Positions 1 through 9,613 of a DNA stretch of 17,225 bases are shown here, piece by piece (within the stretch, counting starts at the first letter, position 1; each line of letters starts with the position of its first letter). Made by a program: the position numbers and the translations under genes. Under the pieces are notes generated by a model, which had not been told where the DNA came from, ran no database searches, and was given only the letters and a program-made list of their open reading frames with translations. Origin of the DNA: CAYNYF01 sp964401385 (GTDB taxonomy: Bacteria > Planctomycetota > Phycisphaerae > SM23-33); contig CAYNYF010000091.1 in assembly GCA_964401385.1 (NCBI GenBank), forward strand, positions 1-17,225, read 5' to 3'.

Positions 1-2
1 TG

Positions 3-431
3 CTCCAGGCGATGAACACCGGGCACGACGGCTCCATGACCACCATCCACGCCAACTCGCCGGCCGACACCATGATGCGGATGGAGACCATGGTGCTCAC
101 GGCCGTGGAAATGCCCGTCCGGGCCATCCGCGAGCAGATCGTCGCCGCTATCAACCTGGTGGTGCAGATCGCCCGCTTCCCCGACGGCAGCCGGCGCGTC
201 ACGCACATCTCCGAGGTCGTCGGAATCGACCTGGACAGCCAGCAGATCATCACCGAGGACATCTTCATCGTCCGTCCCGTTCGCGGCGCCGCCGCCGGGC
301 CGGTCAGCGCCGACCGCCTCGCCGGCGACATCTGGAGCGGGGCGTCCGAGCTGCAACACACCGGCTACGTCCCCGAATTCGCCCAGGAACTGATCGAGAA
401 GGGCTACCTGGACCTGGAGGTGTTCAAGTGA
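3..431 (+). CDS. tadA: Tad pilus secretion ATPase TadA/CpaF, C-terminal part (5' end outside window)
   Basis: The reading frame is open from the left edge and only the last 142 residues are present. The opening residues LQAMNTGHDGSMTTIHANSP are the conserved His-box of CpaF/TadA-type type II/IV secretion ATPases, the region just after Walker B; Walker A must lie upstream of the window. The family hydrolyses ATP at the inner membrane to drive assembly or retraction of Flp/Tad pili. The downstream segment (METMVLTAVEMPVRAIREQIVAAINLVVQI) fits the usual C-terminal helical domain. The stop codon TGA at 429-431 overlaps the ATG of the next gene, and the next two genes encode the TadB and TadC platform proteins, so the assignment is secure. 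The internal ATG at 12 is not a real start, because family homology continues upstream of it. Confidence 0.93.
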   Translation, partial: LQAMNTGHDGSMTTIHANSPADTMMRMETMVLTAVEMPVRAIREQIVAAINLVVQIARFPDGSRRVTHISEVVGIDLDSQQIITEDIFIVRPVRGAAAGPVSADRLAGDIWSGASELQHTGYVPEFAQELIEKGYLDLEVFK

Positions 432-1312
432 TGCTCCCTCCAGCCGCACTGGCGCAGGCCGGCGACGGAAAGCTCTTCGGGGCCGTTGTGGCCGCGGCCA
501 TCTTCCTGGGGGTGACCGGGGTGATCCTGTTCGGCTGGGACCCCTTCCGGCGCCTGGTGCTGCGCATGGAGGGCTACTACGACCGCGTTCTGCGGCGGCA
601 GTTGCTGCTGGACGTGAACCCGCGGACGGTGACGATGCTGGGGCTGGGGGCGATCCTGCTGTTCGCCCTGATCGCCTATTCGCTGATCCACCACCCGCTC
701 TCGGCGGTGATCGGAGCTGCCTTCGGGGCGGTGCTGGCGCCGCTGTCGGTGCGGTTTCTCCGGGCCCGGCGGCTGTACAGGCTGGAGGACCAGCTCGTCG
801 ACGGCACCCAGACGCTCAGCTCCGGCGTGCGAGCGGGGCTGAACCTGGTGCAGGCGATGGAGCTGCTGGCGACCAACGGCGTGAGGCCCATCAGCGAGGA
901 GTTCGGCCACCTGCACCGCGAGTACGAGCACGGCATCTCGTTGGAGCAGGCCATGCACAACGCCGCCGAGCGCATCGGCTCGTCCAACTACCGGCTGCTG
1001 TTCGCGGCCCTGCTGACGCACCGCGAGCGCGGCGGCGACCTGGGCGAGACGCTGGACCGCATCGCCGACAGCATCCGCGAGATCCATCGGCTGGAGAAGA
1101 AGATCGAGACGCTGACCGCGCCCGGGCGCACGGCCGCCAGGTGGATGGGGGCGATGCCGGCCGTGATCCTCGTCATGCTGTACTTCATCGACCCGTCCGG
1201 AGTGAGGATGCTGTTCACCGAGGACTTCGGCAAGCTCATCCTGTCGTTCATCGTCGCCCTGAACGTGGTCGGCTTCCTGTGGATTCGCAGGATCGTTTCC
1301 ATCGACGTGTGA
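431..1312 (+). CDS. tadB: Tad pilus inner-membrane platform protein TadB
   Basis: This 293-residue protein has the TadB layout: hydrophobic segments near residues 14-37 and 63-105, a cytoplasmic T2SSF (GspF-like) domain around residues 125-225 and two C-terminal membrane segments near 237-260 and 268-288. The stretch SGVRAGLNLVQAMELLA followed by RGGDLGETLDRIADSIRE is typical of T2SSF domains, where the platform protein couples the TadA ATPase to pilin extraction. The ATG at 431 overlaps the tadA stop (TGATG), which suggests translational coupling. A GTG three bases earlier (428) is a possible alternative. The sequence GGAGG at 416-420 lies 7 nt from the GTG and 10 nt from the ATG, so the start is uncertain by one codon. 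tadC follows after one base. Confidence 0.92.
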   Translation: MLPPAALAQAGDGKLFGAVVAAAIFLGVTGVILFGWDPFRRLVLRMEGYYDRVLRRQLLLDVNPRTVTMLGLGAILLFALIAYSLIHHPLSAVIGAAFGAVLAPLSVRFLRARRLYRLEDQLVDGTQTLSSGVRAGLNLVQAMELLATNGVRPISEEFGHLHREYEHGISLEQAMHNAAERIGSSNYRLLFAALLTHRERGGDLGETLDRIADSIREIHRLEKKIETLTAPGRTAARWMGAMPAVILVMLYFIDPSGVRMLFTEDFGKLILSFIVALNVVGFLWIRRIVSIDV

Positions 1313-1313
1313 A

Positions 1314-2276
1314 ATGTCCGCAAGCTGCGTGCAAATTCTGGTTCTTGCCCAGGCCGCCGGCTACGGGCCCGGCGCGCTGCTGAAGCTGCTGGCGGCGGTG
1401 GCGCTGTTTGCCTTCGTGGTGCTGCTGGTGCTGGCGGTCTTCGGGCAGCGCGGGCGGACGGAGATCACCCCCCAGCGCCAGGTGGCCCTGGCCGTGGGGT
1501 ACGCCGACCGCCGCACCGTCTTTGAGATTCCCTTCACCCAGCCGCTGGCGTGGCTGCTGCTCCAGGCGGCGCGGTGGCTGCGTCTGAAAAGGTCGAAGGC
1601 GTGGCTGCGGGAGAGGCTGATCGCGGCCGGCAGCCCCAACTTCTACACGGCCGATGAATACCTGGCGATGTCCATGCTGTGGGGCCTGGTCGGTGCGGTG
1701 GCGCTGGCCGGCGGCAACTTCATGCTCTCGGGCAAGCTCAGCCTGACCCTGCCGCTGGTGGGCTTCGTGGCGGGCATGGCCGGGGTGATCTACCACCTCC
1801 ACGGCAAGGCGTCCAAGCGCGTCCGCCTGATCTCCCGCAGAGTGCCGTACACGCTGGACCTGATCGCCCTGGCCATGGGCGCCGGGGCGACCTTCACCGA
1901 GGCCCTGCGCACCGTCATCGCCGAGGACCCCAAGCACCCCTTCAACGTCGAGCTGAACACCATCCTGGCGGAGATCGAGCTGGGAACCACCCGGGCCCAG
2001 GCCCTGCGCAACCTGGCCGACCGCATCCCGCTGGAGTCGCTGCGCTCGATCATGGCTGCCATCATCCAGGCCGAGGGGTTGGGCACACCGCTGTCGGACG
2101 TGCTGAAGGAACAGGCCAACCTCATGCGGCTGCAGCGCTCCGTCCGGGCCGAGAAGCAGGCCGCCGCCGCCTCGGTCCGCATCCTGGTGCCGAGCATGCT
2201 GATCCTGCTGTCGGTGGTGCTGGCGGTGTTCGGGCCGATCCTGGTGCGGGCGTGGAAGGGCCAACTGCTGTTGTGA
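1314..2276 (+). CDS. tadC: Tad pilus inner-membrane platform protein TadC
   Basis: This 320-residue protein is the second GspF-like platform subunit of the Tad system. An N-terminal membrane segment lies at about residues 14-42 and a paired hydrophobic region at about 120-160. A T2SSF domain at about 180-290 includes VPYTLDLIALAMGAGATFTEAL and IIQAEGLGTPLSDVLKEQA. A final membrane segment lies at about 290-312. TadB and TadC are thought to form a heteromeric platform that the TadA ATPase turns. The ATG at 1314 follows the tadB stop by one base, so expression is probably coupled. Length and domain order match the family. No substrate pilin or secretin gene is visible in the window; they would be expected upstream. 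Confidence 0.92.
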   Translation: MSASCVQILVLAQAAGYGPGALLKLLAAVALFAFVVLLVLAVFGQRGRTEITPQRQVALAVGYADRRTVFEIPFTQPLAWLLLQAARWLRLKRSKAWLRERLIAAGSPNFYTADEYLAMSMLWGLVGAVALAGGNFMLSGKLSLTLPLVGFVAGMAGVIYHLHGKASKRVRLISRRVPYTLDLIALAMGAGATFTEALRTVIAEDPKHPFNVELNTILAEIELGTTRAQALRNLADRIPLESLRSIMAAIIQAEGLGTPLSDVLKEQANLMRLQRSVRAEKQAAAASVRILVPSMLILLSVVLAVFGPILVRAWKGQLLL

Positions 2277-2292
2277 GCGGGGCACGGGCCAG

Positions 2293-3408
2293 ATGAGTCG
2301 GGAACATCCGGAGCTGATTTTCGTCAGGGGCCCGCAGGCCGGCCAGCGGGTGGCGCTGAGCCAGCGCGTGCTCGTCCTCGGCCGCGGGGGCGACGCCGAC
2401 ATCATGCTCAGCGAGGACTTCGCCTCGCGCCGGCAGGCGCGGTACGAGCTTTCGCCGGACGGGCCCGGCTTCGAGAACCTCTCGTCCGGGGGCACGTGGA
2501 TCAACGGCAAGCGCTTCAAGGCGGGCAAGCGCGTGCTGCTGGACACCGGCGACCTGATCGGCGTGGGCAAGGAGACGGAGATCCTGTACGTGGCCGGCGG
2601 CGACGACGGCGACGCCGCTCTGGCCGCGTACGAGGCGTCGGCGACGACGCGCAGGAACGCCTTTGGCAAGAGGCCCAAGCCGCCGCCCAAGCCGGCCGCG
2701 GCGCCTCCGGACGAGGCGGCCCCCGAGGCGGCAGCGGCCATCCCGGCCGAGGAGGAGCCCCCGCCGGCGCAGCGGAAGGCCTTTCGGAAACGCCCTTCGG
2801 AAATGACCGCCGGCGAGCGCGTCGCCGCCCAGGAGGGGGCCCGGCGGCGAAAGATCCTGATCATGCTGGGGGCATACTTCGCGGTGATCCTGGTGGTCGC
2901 CATCGTTCTGAAGGTGCTCACCGCCTCGAAGAAGGCCGCCTACCCCATGCCGGAGATGTTCCAGGCCGAGCAGGTCCGGAAGCTCCTGGGCGAGGTCCCC
3001 CAGAAGCGGGCCAACCCCGCGCGCATGCGCCAGCGGCTGGTCGAGGCCATGAACATGCACCGCCAGTACAGCCCCCGGCCGGCGAAGCTGTACACGTGCG
3101 TCCTGGCCTTCCAGGACGCCCTGGCCTACAGCGGAAACAGCTTCTTCCAGGACCGGCCGAACCACGATGCCTACCAGGACGCCCTGGGAAAGCTCAGCAA
3201 GGGCGTCTGGGCGATATATAAGAACGGCTGCCTTTACGAGAGGGAGAAGGAGTGGGAAAAGGCGGAAGCCGCGTTGGGGGAGCTGCTGGCCATCCTCGCC
3301 CAGGGCCCCAAGGACAGCAAGCTCTTCCGCAACGTCCAGGACCACCAGAAGCGGGTCAAGCACTTCCTCGCTCTGGAAAAGCCACGGCAGGGGGGCCAGG
3401 GCAGATAG
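2293..3408 (+). CDS. FHA-domain, single-pass membrane protein at the end of the Tad operon
   Basis: This 371-residue protein starts at ATG 2293, 16 bases after tadC. Residues about 8-100 form a forkhead-associated (FHA) domain, a phosphothreonine-peptide binding fold: LGR at 29-31, SRRQAR at 45-50, ENLSSGGTWINGK at 61-73 and DTGDLIGVG at 84-92. The usual SRxH motif has glutamine (Q48) where histidine is expected. A low-complexity Pro/Ala/Glu linker (about 128-165) holds a repeated NAFGKRP/KAFRKRP motif on either side. One membrane helix spans about 188-210 after basic residues (GARRRK), so the FHA domain is predicted to be cytoplasmic. The remaining 160 residues are helical, TPR-like in appearance but not assignable, and would be periplasmic. 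FHA proteins are common Tad partners; this one may link pilus assembly to Ser/Thr phosphorylation. The last part is inference. Confidence 0.82.
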   Translation: MSREHPELIFVRGPQAGQRVALSQRVLVLGRGGDADIMLSEDFASRRQARYELSPDGPGFENLSSGGTWINGKRFKAGKRVLLDTGDLIGVGKETEILYVAGGDDGDAALAAYEASATTRRNAFGKRPKPPPKPAAAPPDEAAPEAAAAIPAEEEPPPAQRKAFRKRPSEMTAGERVAAQEGARRRKILIMLGAYFAVILVVAIVLKVLTASKKAAYPMPEMFQAEQVRKLLGEVPQKRANPARMRQRLVEAMNMHRQYSPRPAKLYTCVLAFQDALAYSGNSFFQDRPNHDAYQDALGKLSKGVWAIYKNGCLYEREKEWEKAEAALGELLAILAQGPKDSKLFRNVQDHQKRVKHFLALEKPRQGGQGR

Positions 3409-3806
3409 GCAAGAGGGCACGCCGGGGTCGTCGAAAAAGCATCCAGCCGCGGACAACGCGAACACCAACGGAAATGTAGGGCGGGGCTACGGCCCCGCCA
3501 AAGCTACACCGTAGGTTGCCCGGCAACCCACCTTTTCCTGTCTCGGTAGGGTGGCTGCTCGCAGCCACCTTCCGTGGAATGACACATCGCCCAGGCAATT
3601 CCGGTGCGTGCAAGCACGCACCCTACGCCGGGCCTCCATGCCGGCGCCGAAGGGGCGGCAGGAACGCCGGCCATGCAGCTCTGCTGCATGCGGGACGGTT
3701 GCGCGCCAACCCACCTTTTCACTATTCCCCCCAGTGCTTTTGCATTAGCCTCTAGCCCGAGTTCGCAGGCAGGATTGCGCAGCAATTCACCTTTTTAGGG
3801 CTTGGC
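3409..3806. repeat. Gene-free stretch with a cluster of GTAGGG-type hairpin repeats
   Basis: No credible gene lies here; the short open frames cross repeats and resemble nothing. At least five clear inverted repeats occur: arms 3480-3487/3492-3499 (GGCGGGGC), 3514-3520/3522-3528 (GGTTGCC), 3550-3558/3561-3569 (GGTGGCTGC), 3603-3611/3614-3622 (GGTGCGTGC) and 3672-3679/3683-3690 (CATGCAGC). Weaker ones are at 3697-3711 (GGTTG/CAACC) and 3774-3786 (ATTGC/GCAAT). Several have GTAGG(G) on the left and CACCTTTT on the right, as at 3512-3534. The copy at 3603-3622 is in the opposite orientation, ending CCCTAC. They resemble REP-like palindromic repeats. A hairpin plus a short T-run could also end transcription of the Tad operon, for example 3514-3534. 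Confidence 0.8.
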
Positions 3807-4769
3807 ATGGCGATGCGGGCGAGCATCCGGAAGTGGCTCTGGCACGGGCTCTCAGGCGCCCTGGCGGTGGGGATCCTCGCGCTGCTGCTGTCGCGGCAGA
3901 AATGGCAGCACCTTTCGGGTGAGCTTTATCGGGTCAACTGGCCGCTGCTGGCCGCCGCCGCCGGCCTGGCGGTGGCGTACTGGGCCGTCCGCACCGCCCG
4001 CTGGCGGTGGGTAGCCGCGCTGGAGCAGCAGCGGATCGGCTGGGGCAAGGCGCTGGTGTCGATGCTGGCCGGGCTGGGCGTGGGGCTGATCACGCCCCTG
4101 CGCGGCGGCGAGATCGTCCGCCCGATGTTCCTGCCCAAGGGGGCGCGGCTGCGGCTGGCGGGGTACGTGGTGATCGAGAAGATGTTCGACCTGTCGGCGG
4201 TGCTGTCGCTGTGCCTGCTGGGGCTGGTGTACATGGTCTTCGCCGGGGCGGTGCTGGCCGGCGGCGGTCGGCTCTCGCCGTGGCTGCTGCTGCTGGTTCC
4301 GCCGCTGCTGGCGGCGGCGCTGGGCGTGCCGCTGCTGCTGCACTACCGCCCGCGGCGGCTGTGGGCACAGCTCAGCCGGCTGCTGCCGGGCAAGGCCAAG
4401 GAGCTGGCCGAGACCCGGCTTCAGTGGCGGCAGTTCGGCATCTTCTATGGCGTTTCTATGCTGGCCGAGGTGCTGAGCATCCTGGCCGTGTTCTGCTGCC
4501 TGCGGGCGTACGGGCACATCGAGCTGATCAAGGCCGTGGCCCTGACGCCGGTGGTGATGTTGCACAACCTGGTGCCGGCCACCCCGGCCGGGTTCGGCGT
4601 CCGCGAGGGAACGGCCGTGGTCGTCTTCGGGGCCTTCGGGTTTTCCGAGGGGATGGTGCTGGCGGCGTACCTGACCAACGCCGTGATCGTGCTGCTGATT
4701 CCCGGCTGCGTGGGCATCGTCGCCGCCTGGATCAGCGGCCTGGCCAGAGCGCTGGAGGCGGAAAGCTGA
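3807..4769 (+). CDS. UPF0104 / LPG_synthase_TM family membrane protein (putative lipid flippase-like)
   Basis: This 320-residue polytopic membrane protein belongs to the lysylphosphatidylglycerol synthase transmembrane family (UPF0104, AglD-like). Family signatures are visible: ITPLRGGEIVRPMFL at about 95-109, YVVIEKMFDLSAVLSL at 120-135 and VPATPAGFGVREGTAVV late in the protein. It has about seven or eight hydrophobic segments and no soluble aminoacyl-transferase domain, so it is not a complete MprF. Members are often encoded beside polyprenyl-phosphate glycosyltransferases and are suspected to move lipids or lipid-linked sugars. The next gene overlaps its stop by 4 bases (CTGA) and a GT2 gene follows, supporting a lipid-carrier sugar role. 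The start is ATG 3807, with ATG 3813 as an alternative; the upstream AGGG is a weak ribosome site. Function is inferred from context. Confidence 0.85.
   Translation: MAMRASIRKWLWHGLSGALAVGILALLLSRQKWQHLSGELYRVNWPLLAAAAGLAVAYWAVRTARWRWVAALEQQRIGWGKALVSMLAGLGVGLITPLRGGEIVRPMFLPKGARLRLAGYVVIEKMFDLSAVLSLCLLGLVYMVFAGAVLAGGGRLSPWLLLLVPPLLAAALGVPLLLHYRPRRLWAQLSRLLPGKAKELAETRLQWRQFGIFYGVSMLAEVLSILAVFCCLRAYGHIELIKAVALTPVVMLHNLVPATPAGFGVREGTAVVVFGAFGFSEGMVLAAYLTNAVIVLLIPGCVGIVAAWISGLARALEAES
4754..4768 (+). promoter_or_regulatory. Ribosome binding site supporting a CTG start for the deacetylase
   Basis: The sequence GGAGG at 4754-4758 lies 7 bases before CTG at 4766-4768. This CTG overlaps the TGA stop of the upstream gene in a CTGA arrangement that mirrors the common ATGA coupling. 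No ATG, GTG or TTG is available in the right frame between the upstream gene's stop region and the first conserved motif of the deacetylase, so CTG is the best start seen. Confidence 0.6.
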
Positions 4770-5623
4770 CCCACCCGGCCGGGCAGATCGGGCTGATCGT
4801 CAACGCCGACGACCTCGGCTTCTCGGCGGGGGTCAACCGGGGCATCTTCCGCGCCCATCGCGAGGGCATCGTCACGTCGGCGACCCTGGCCGCCAACATG
4901 CCCGCGGCCGAGGCGGCGGCGGGCGAGCTGGCGGGATATCCCGATCTCGGCGTCGGGGTGCACTTGAACGCCTGCCAGGGTCCGGCCATCTCGCCGGCCG
5001 GCAGGGGGGTGCTGGCCGGGGCGGGCGGAGAAATGAACGCCAGCGGCCCGCGGCTCCTCCGCCGCTGCCTGCTGCGCCGGCGGCGGATGCTGGCGGCGAT
5101 CGAGGCGGAGTTCGAAGCCCAGATCACCTGGTGCCTGGACCGGGGGGTCAAGCCCACCCACCTGGACACGCACCGGCACGTGCACGCCTGGCCGGCGATT
5201 TTCCGGCTCGTCGCGCGCCTGTGCGATCGCTATGATATACCCTTCGTGCGGTGGCATCGGGAGCTGCTGCCGGCGGGCTGCCCGCGGGCGGAGTTCAAGC
5301 AGCGCTGCGTCAGCGGCATTCTCAACCGGCTGGGCAGGCGCTGCCGGGCAATTGCCCCGCGGCGGATCGCCACGACCGGCACGCTGGGCGTGGCCCACAC
5401 CGGCCGGATCGACGTGGAGTTCCTGCTGGCGGCCGTCGCCGCCCTCGAGGGCGGCGTCACCGAGTTGATGGTGCATCCCGGCTATGGCGAGGACCTGCCC
5501 CCGGGCCAGAGTCGACTGCGAGAGAGCCGCCGGGCCGAGACCCGGGCCCTGTGCGAGACGCGGGTGCGGGATGCCCTCGCCGGCAGGAACGTGGTCCTGG
5601 TTCACTATGGAAAGCTCATCTGA
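4766..5623 (+). CDS. ChbG/YdjC-family carbohydrate deacetylase (NaxD/HpnK-like)
   Basis: Read from CTG 4766 the protein has 285 residues, the normal length for the family. Conserved metal and catalytic motifs are present: IVNADDLGFSAGVNRGI (residues 11-27, Asp15/Asp16), GVGVHLN with His66, THLDTHRHVH (131-140) and MVHPG (235-239). ChbG/YdjC enzymes remove acetyl groups from amino sugars using a divalent metal. NaxD of Francisella and LgmC-type proteins of Bordetella act on undecaprenyl-phosphate-linked N-acetyl amino sugars, and HpnK acts in hopanoid glycosylation. The gene overlaps the membrane protein before it by 4 bases and the glycosyltransferase after it by 17, so the three are almost surely one operon. 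The frame stays open far upstream (to 4007), but that part is an out-of-frame shadow of the previous gene. The non-standard start is the main oddity. Confidence 0.87.
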   Translation: MTHPAGQIGLIVNADDLGFSAGVNRGIFRAHREGIVTSATLAANMPAAEAAAGELAGYPDLGVGVHLNACQGPAISPAGRGVLAGAGGEMNASGPRLLRRCLLRRRRMLAAIEAEFEAQITWCLDRGVKPTHLDTHRHVHAWPAIFRLVARLCDRYDIPFVRWHRELLPAGCPRAEFKQRCVSGILNRLGRRCRAIAPRRIATTGTLGVAHTGRIDVEFLLAAVAALEGGVTELMVHPGYGEDLPPGQSRLRESRRAETRALCETRVRDALAGRNVVLVHYGKLI

Positions 5624-6647
5624 CAGCTTGGCCCGCCCGGGCGGGGGGCCGGCGCCGCAGCCGGCGCCCCCCGTCAAGTACAGCATCGTCGTGCCCTTTT
5701 ATAACGAGGGCCAGGCGGTGGAGAAGCTCCACGGGCGGATCGCCCGGGCGATGAGGCAACTGCCCGAGCCGTTCGAGATGGTCTTCGTCAACGACGGCAG
5801 CACCGACGACACCGGCGACGTCCTCGAGCGCATCGCCGGCGAGGACGGGCGCGTCGTCTTCATCGACCTTCGCCGCAACTTCGGCCAGACGCAGGCCCTC
5901 CAGGCCGGCTTCGACCACGCCCGCGGCCAAGTCATCGTGGCCATGGACGGCGACGGACAGCACGACCCCTTCGAGATCCCGCTGTTCGCCGAGAAGATCG
6001 ACGAAGGTTACGACCTGGCCAGCGGCTGGCGGGTGCGGCGGGGCGACAGCCTGCTGCTGCGGCGGATTCCCTCGCGCGTGGCCAACTGGCTGCTGGCGCG
6101 GATCTCGGGCGTCAAGCTGCACGACTTCGGCACCACCTTCAAGGCCTACCGGCGGGAGGTGCTGGAGGGTGTGCGGCTGTACGGCGACATGCACCGCTAT
6201 GTGCCGGCCATCATCGCCCGCACCGGCGCGCGGATCTGCGAGGTGCCGATCAAGAACGTCCGCCGCTCGGCCGGGCGGAGCAACTACGGGCTGAAGCGGA
6301 CGTTCCGCGTGGGGCTGGACCTGCTGACGCTGCGGTTCGTCACCGGCTACCTCACCCGGCCGCTGCACTTCTTCGGCAAGTGGGGGCTCCTGAGCATGGC
6401 CGGCGGGCTGGCGATCCTGCTGTACGGGCTGGTGCGGAAGATCGTTCAGTGGAGCGAGTTTCGCCTCTTCCGCGAGCACGGTCCGCTGATGGCGCTGGGG
6501 TTCATGCTGGTGGTGACGGCGCTGCTGCTGCTGGCCACGGGGCTGATCGGCGAGATGATGATGCGGGTCTACTTCGAGGCCGCCGGCGGCCGGACCTACG
6601 CCGTCCGCCGCATCGTCCGCAAGCCCGCCGACCAAGACGGCCAATAG
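5607..6647 (+). CDS. GT2 polyprenyl-phosphate glycosyltransferase (GtrB/ArnC/DPM1-like)
   Basis: This 346-residue protein starts at ATG 5607, inside the 3' end of the deacetylase gene. The frame is open further upstream, but the GT-A fold begins with KYSIVVPFYNEG (24-35). Other landmarks are FVNDGSTDD (60-68), LRRNFGQTQALQAGFDHA (88-105) and the metal-binding MDGDGQHDPFE (113-123). HDFGTTFKAYRREV (172-185) and MHRYVPAIIARTGARICEVPI (195-215) are typical of enzymes that transfer a sugar to dolichyl or undecaprenyl phosphate. Two membrane helices follow at about 258-277 and 293-318, as in GtrB and ArnC. It probably makes an undecaprenyl-phosphate-linked sugar on the cytoplasmic face. Beside a NaxD-like deacetylase, the likely sugar is an N-acylated amino sugar; that is inference. 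FlmF-type enzymes are the closest functional parallel. Confidence 0.9.
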   Translation: MESSSDSLARPGGGPAPQPAPPVKYSIVVPFYNEGQAVEKLHGRIARAMRQLPEPFEMVFVNDGSTDDTGDVLERIAGEDGRVVFIDLRRNFGQTQALQAGFDHARGQVIVAMDGDGQHDPFEIPLFAEKIDEGYDLASGWRVRRGDSLLLRRIPSRVANWLLARISGVKLHDFGTTFKAYRREVLEGVRLYGDMHRYVPAIIARTGARICEVPIKNVRRSAGRSNYGLKRTFRVGLDLLTLRFVTGYLTRPLHFFGKWGLLSMAGGLAILLYGLVRKIVQWSEFRLFREHGPLMALGFMLVVTALLLLATGLIGEMMMRVYFEAAGGRTYAVRRIVRKPADQDGQ

Positions 6648-6737
6648 CGGCCGGGGCGACGCCACAGGCGGCCGCGCGGCTCTCGCGGAGGCGGCGAAAA
6701 GTTTCCCGGCAAACACGTCAAAGGCGGACGGCGAGGC

Positions 6738-6766
6738 TGTACACGCGCGCCGGTAATTGCGATAAT
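6738..6766 (+). promoter_or_regulatory. Candidate sigma-70-type promoter for gyrA
   Basis: An extended -10 element TGC-GATAAT occupies 6758-6766 (GATAAT at 6761-6766). TGTACA at 6738-6743 is a 4-of-6 match to the -35 consensus, with 17 bases between. Transcription would begin near 6773 and give a leader of about 90 bases before the GTG at 6865. This promoter overlaps the alternative TTG start at 6766, which argues for the later GTG. It is the best promoter match I found in the window. Confidence 0.6.
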
Positions 6767-6850
6767 TGAGTGATGTGCCGGGCGCGGAGGTGAGCTTCCA
6801 GCCTGCTCGAACGGAGTTCCGAGCCCCGGTCCCCAATAGCGCTGAACGGC

Positions 6851-6864
6851 AAAGGAGCGCATCC

Positions 6865-6867
<3 letters not shown>
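6851..6867 (+). promoter_or_regulatory. Ribosome binding site that fixes the gyrA start
   Basis: AAAGGAG at 6851-6857 lies 7 bases before GTG 6865-6867. This is the strongest ribosome site near the gyrA 5' end and supports GTG 6865 over the in-frame TTG at 6766, which has no such site. Confidence 0.75.
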
Positions 6868-9468
<2,601 letters not shown>

Positions 9469-9613
9469 GGCCCCCGGCCGCGGGCCGCCGAGCCTGTGAC
9501 GGGCTGACTCGAACGGATATGCTGGGCATAGGATGCAAAGCGGAAGGGCGGCGGTGGCGTGCGGCCGTCGGCTTCCGGCGGGCGGAGGCCGACAAGGCAG
9601 AGGAGCAGCCCCG

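Noticed and set aside
3514..3536. Simple rho-independent terminator for the Tad operon
   Set aside because: The stem is followed by four non-T bases before TTTT, and the same pattern recurs as a repeat family, so I list it as a repeat and not as a firm terminator.
4007..4765. Upstream extension of the deacetylase reading frame (protein of 538 residues)
   Set aside because: The extra part runs in another frame over the UPF0104 gene, is Gly/Ala/Arg-rich shadow sequence and lacks family motifs.
6766..6864. GyrA start at TTG 6766
   Set aside because: The site overlaps the best promoter -10 element and has no ribosome site, while GTG 6865 has AAAGGAG at correct spacing.
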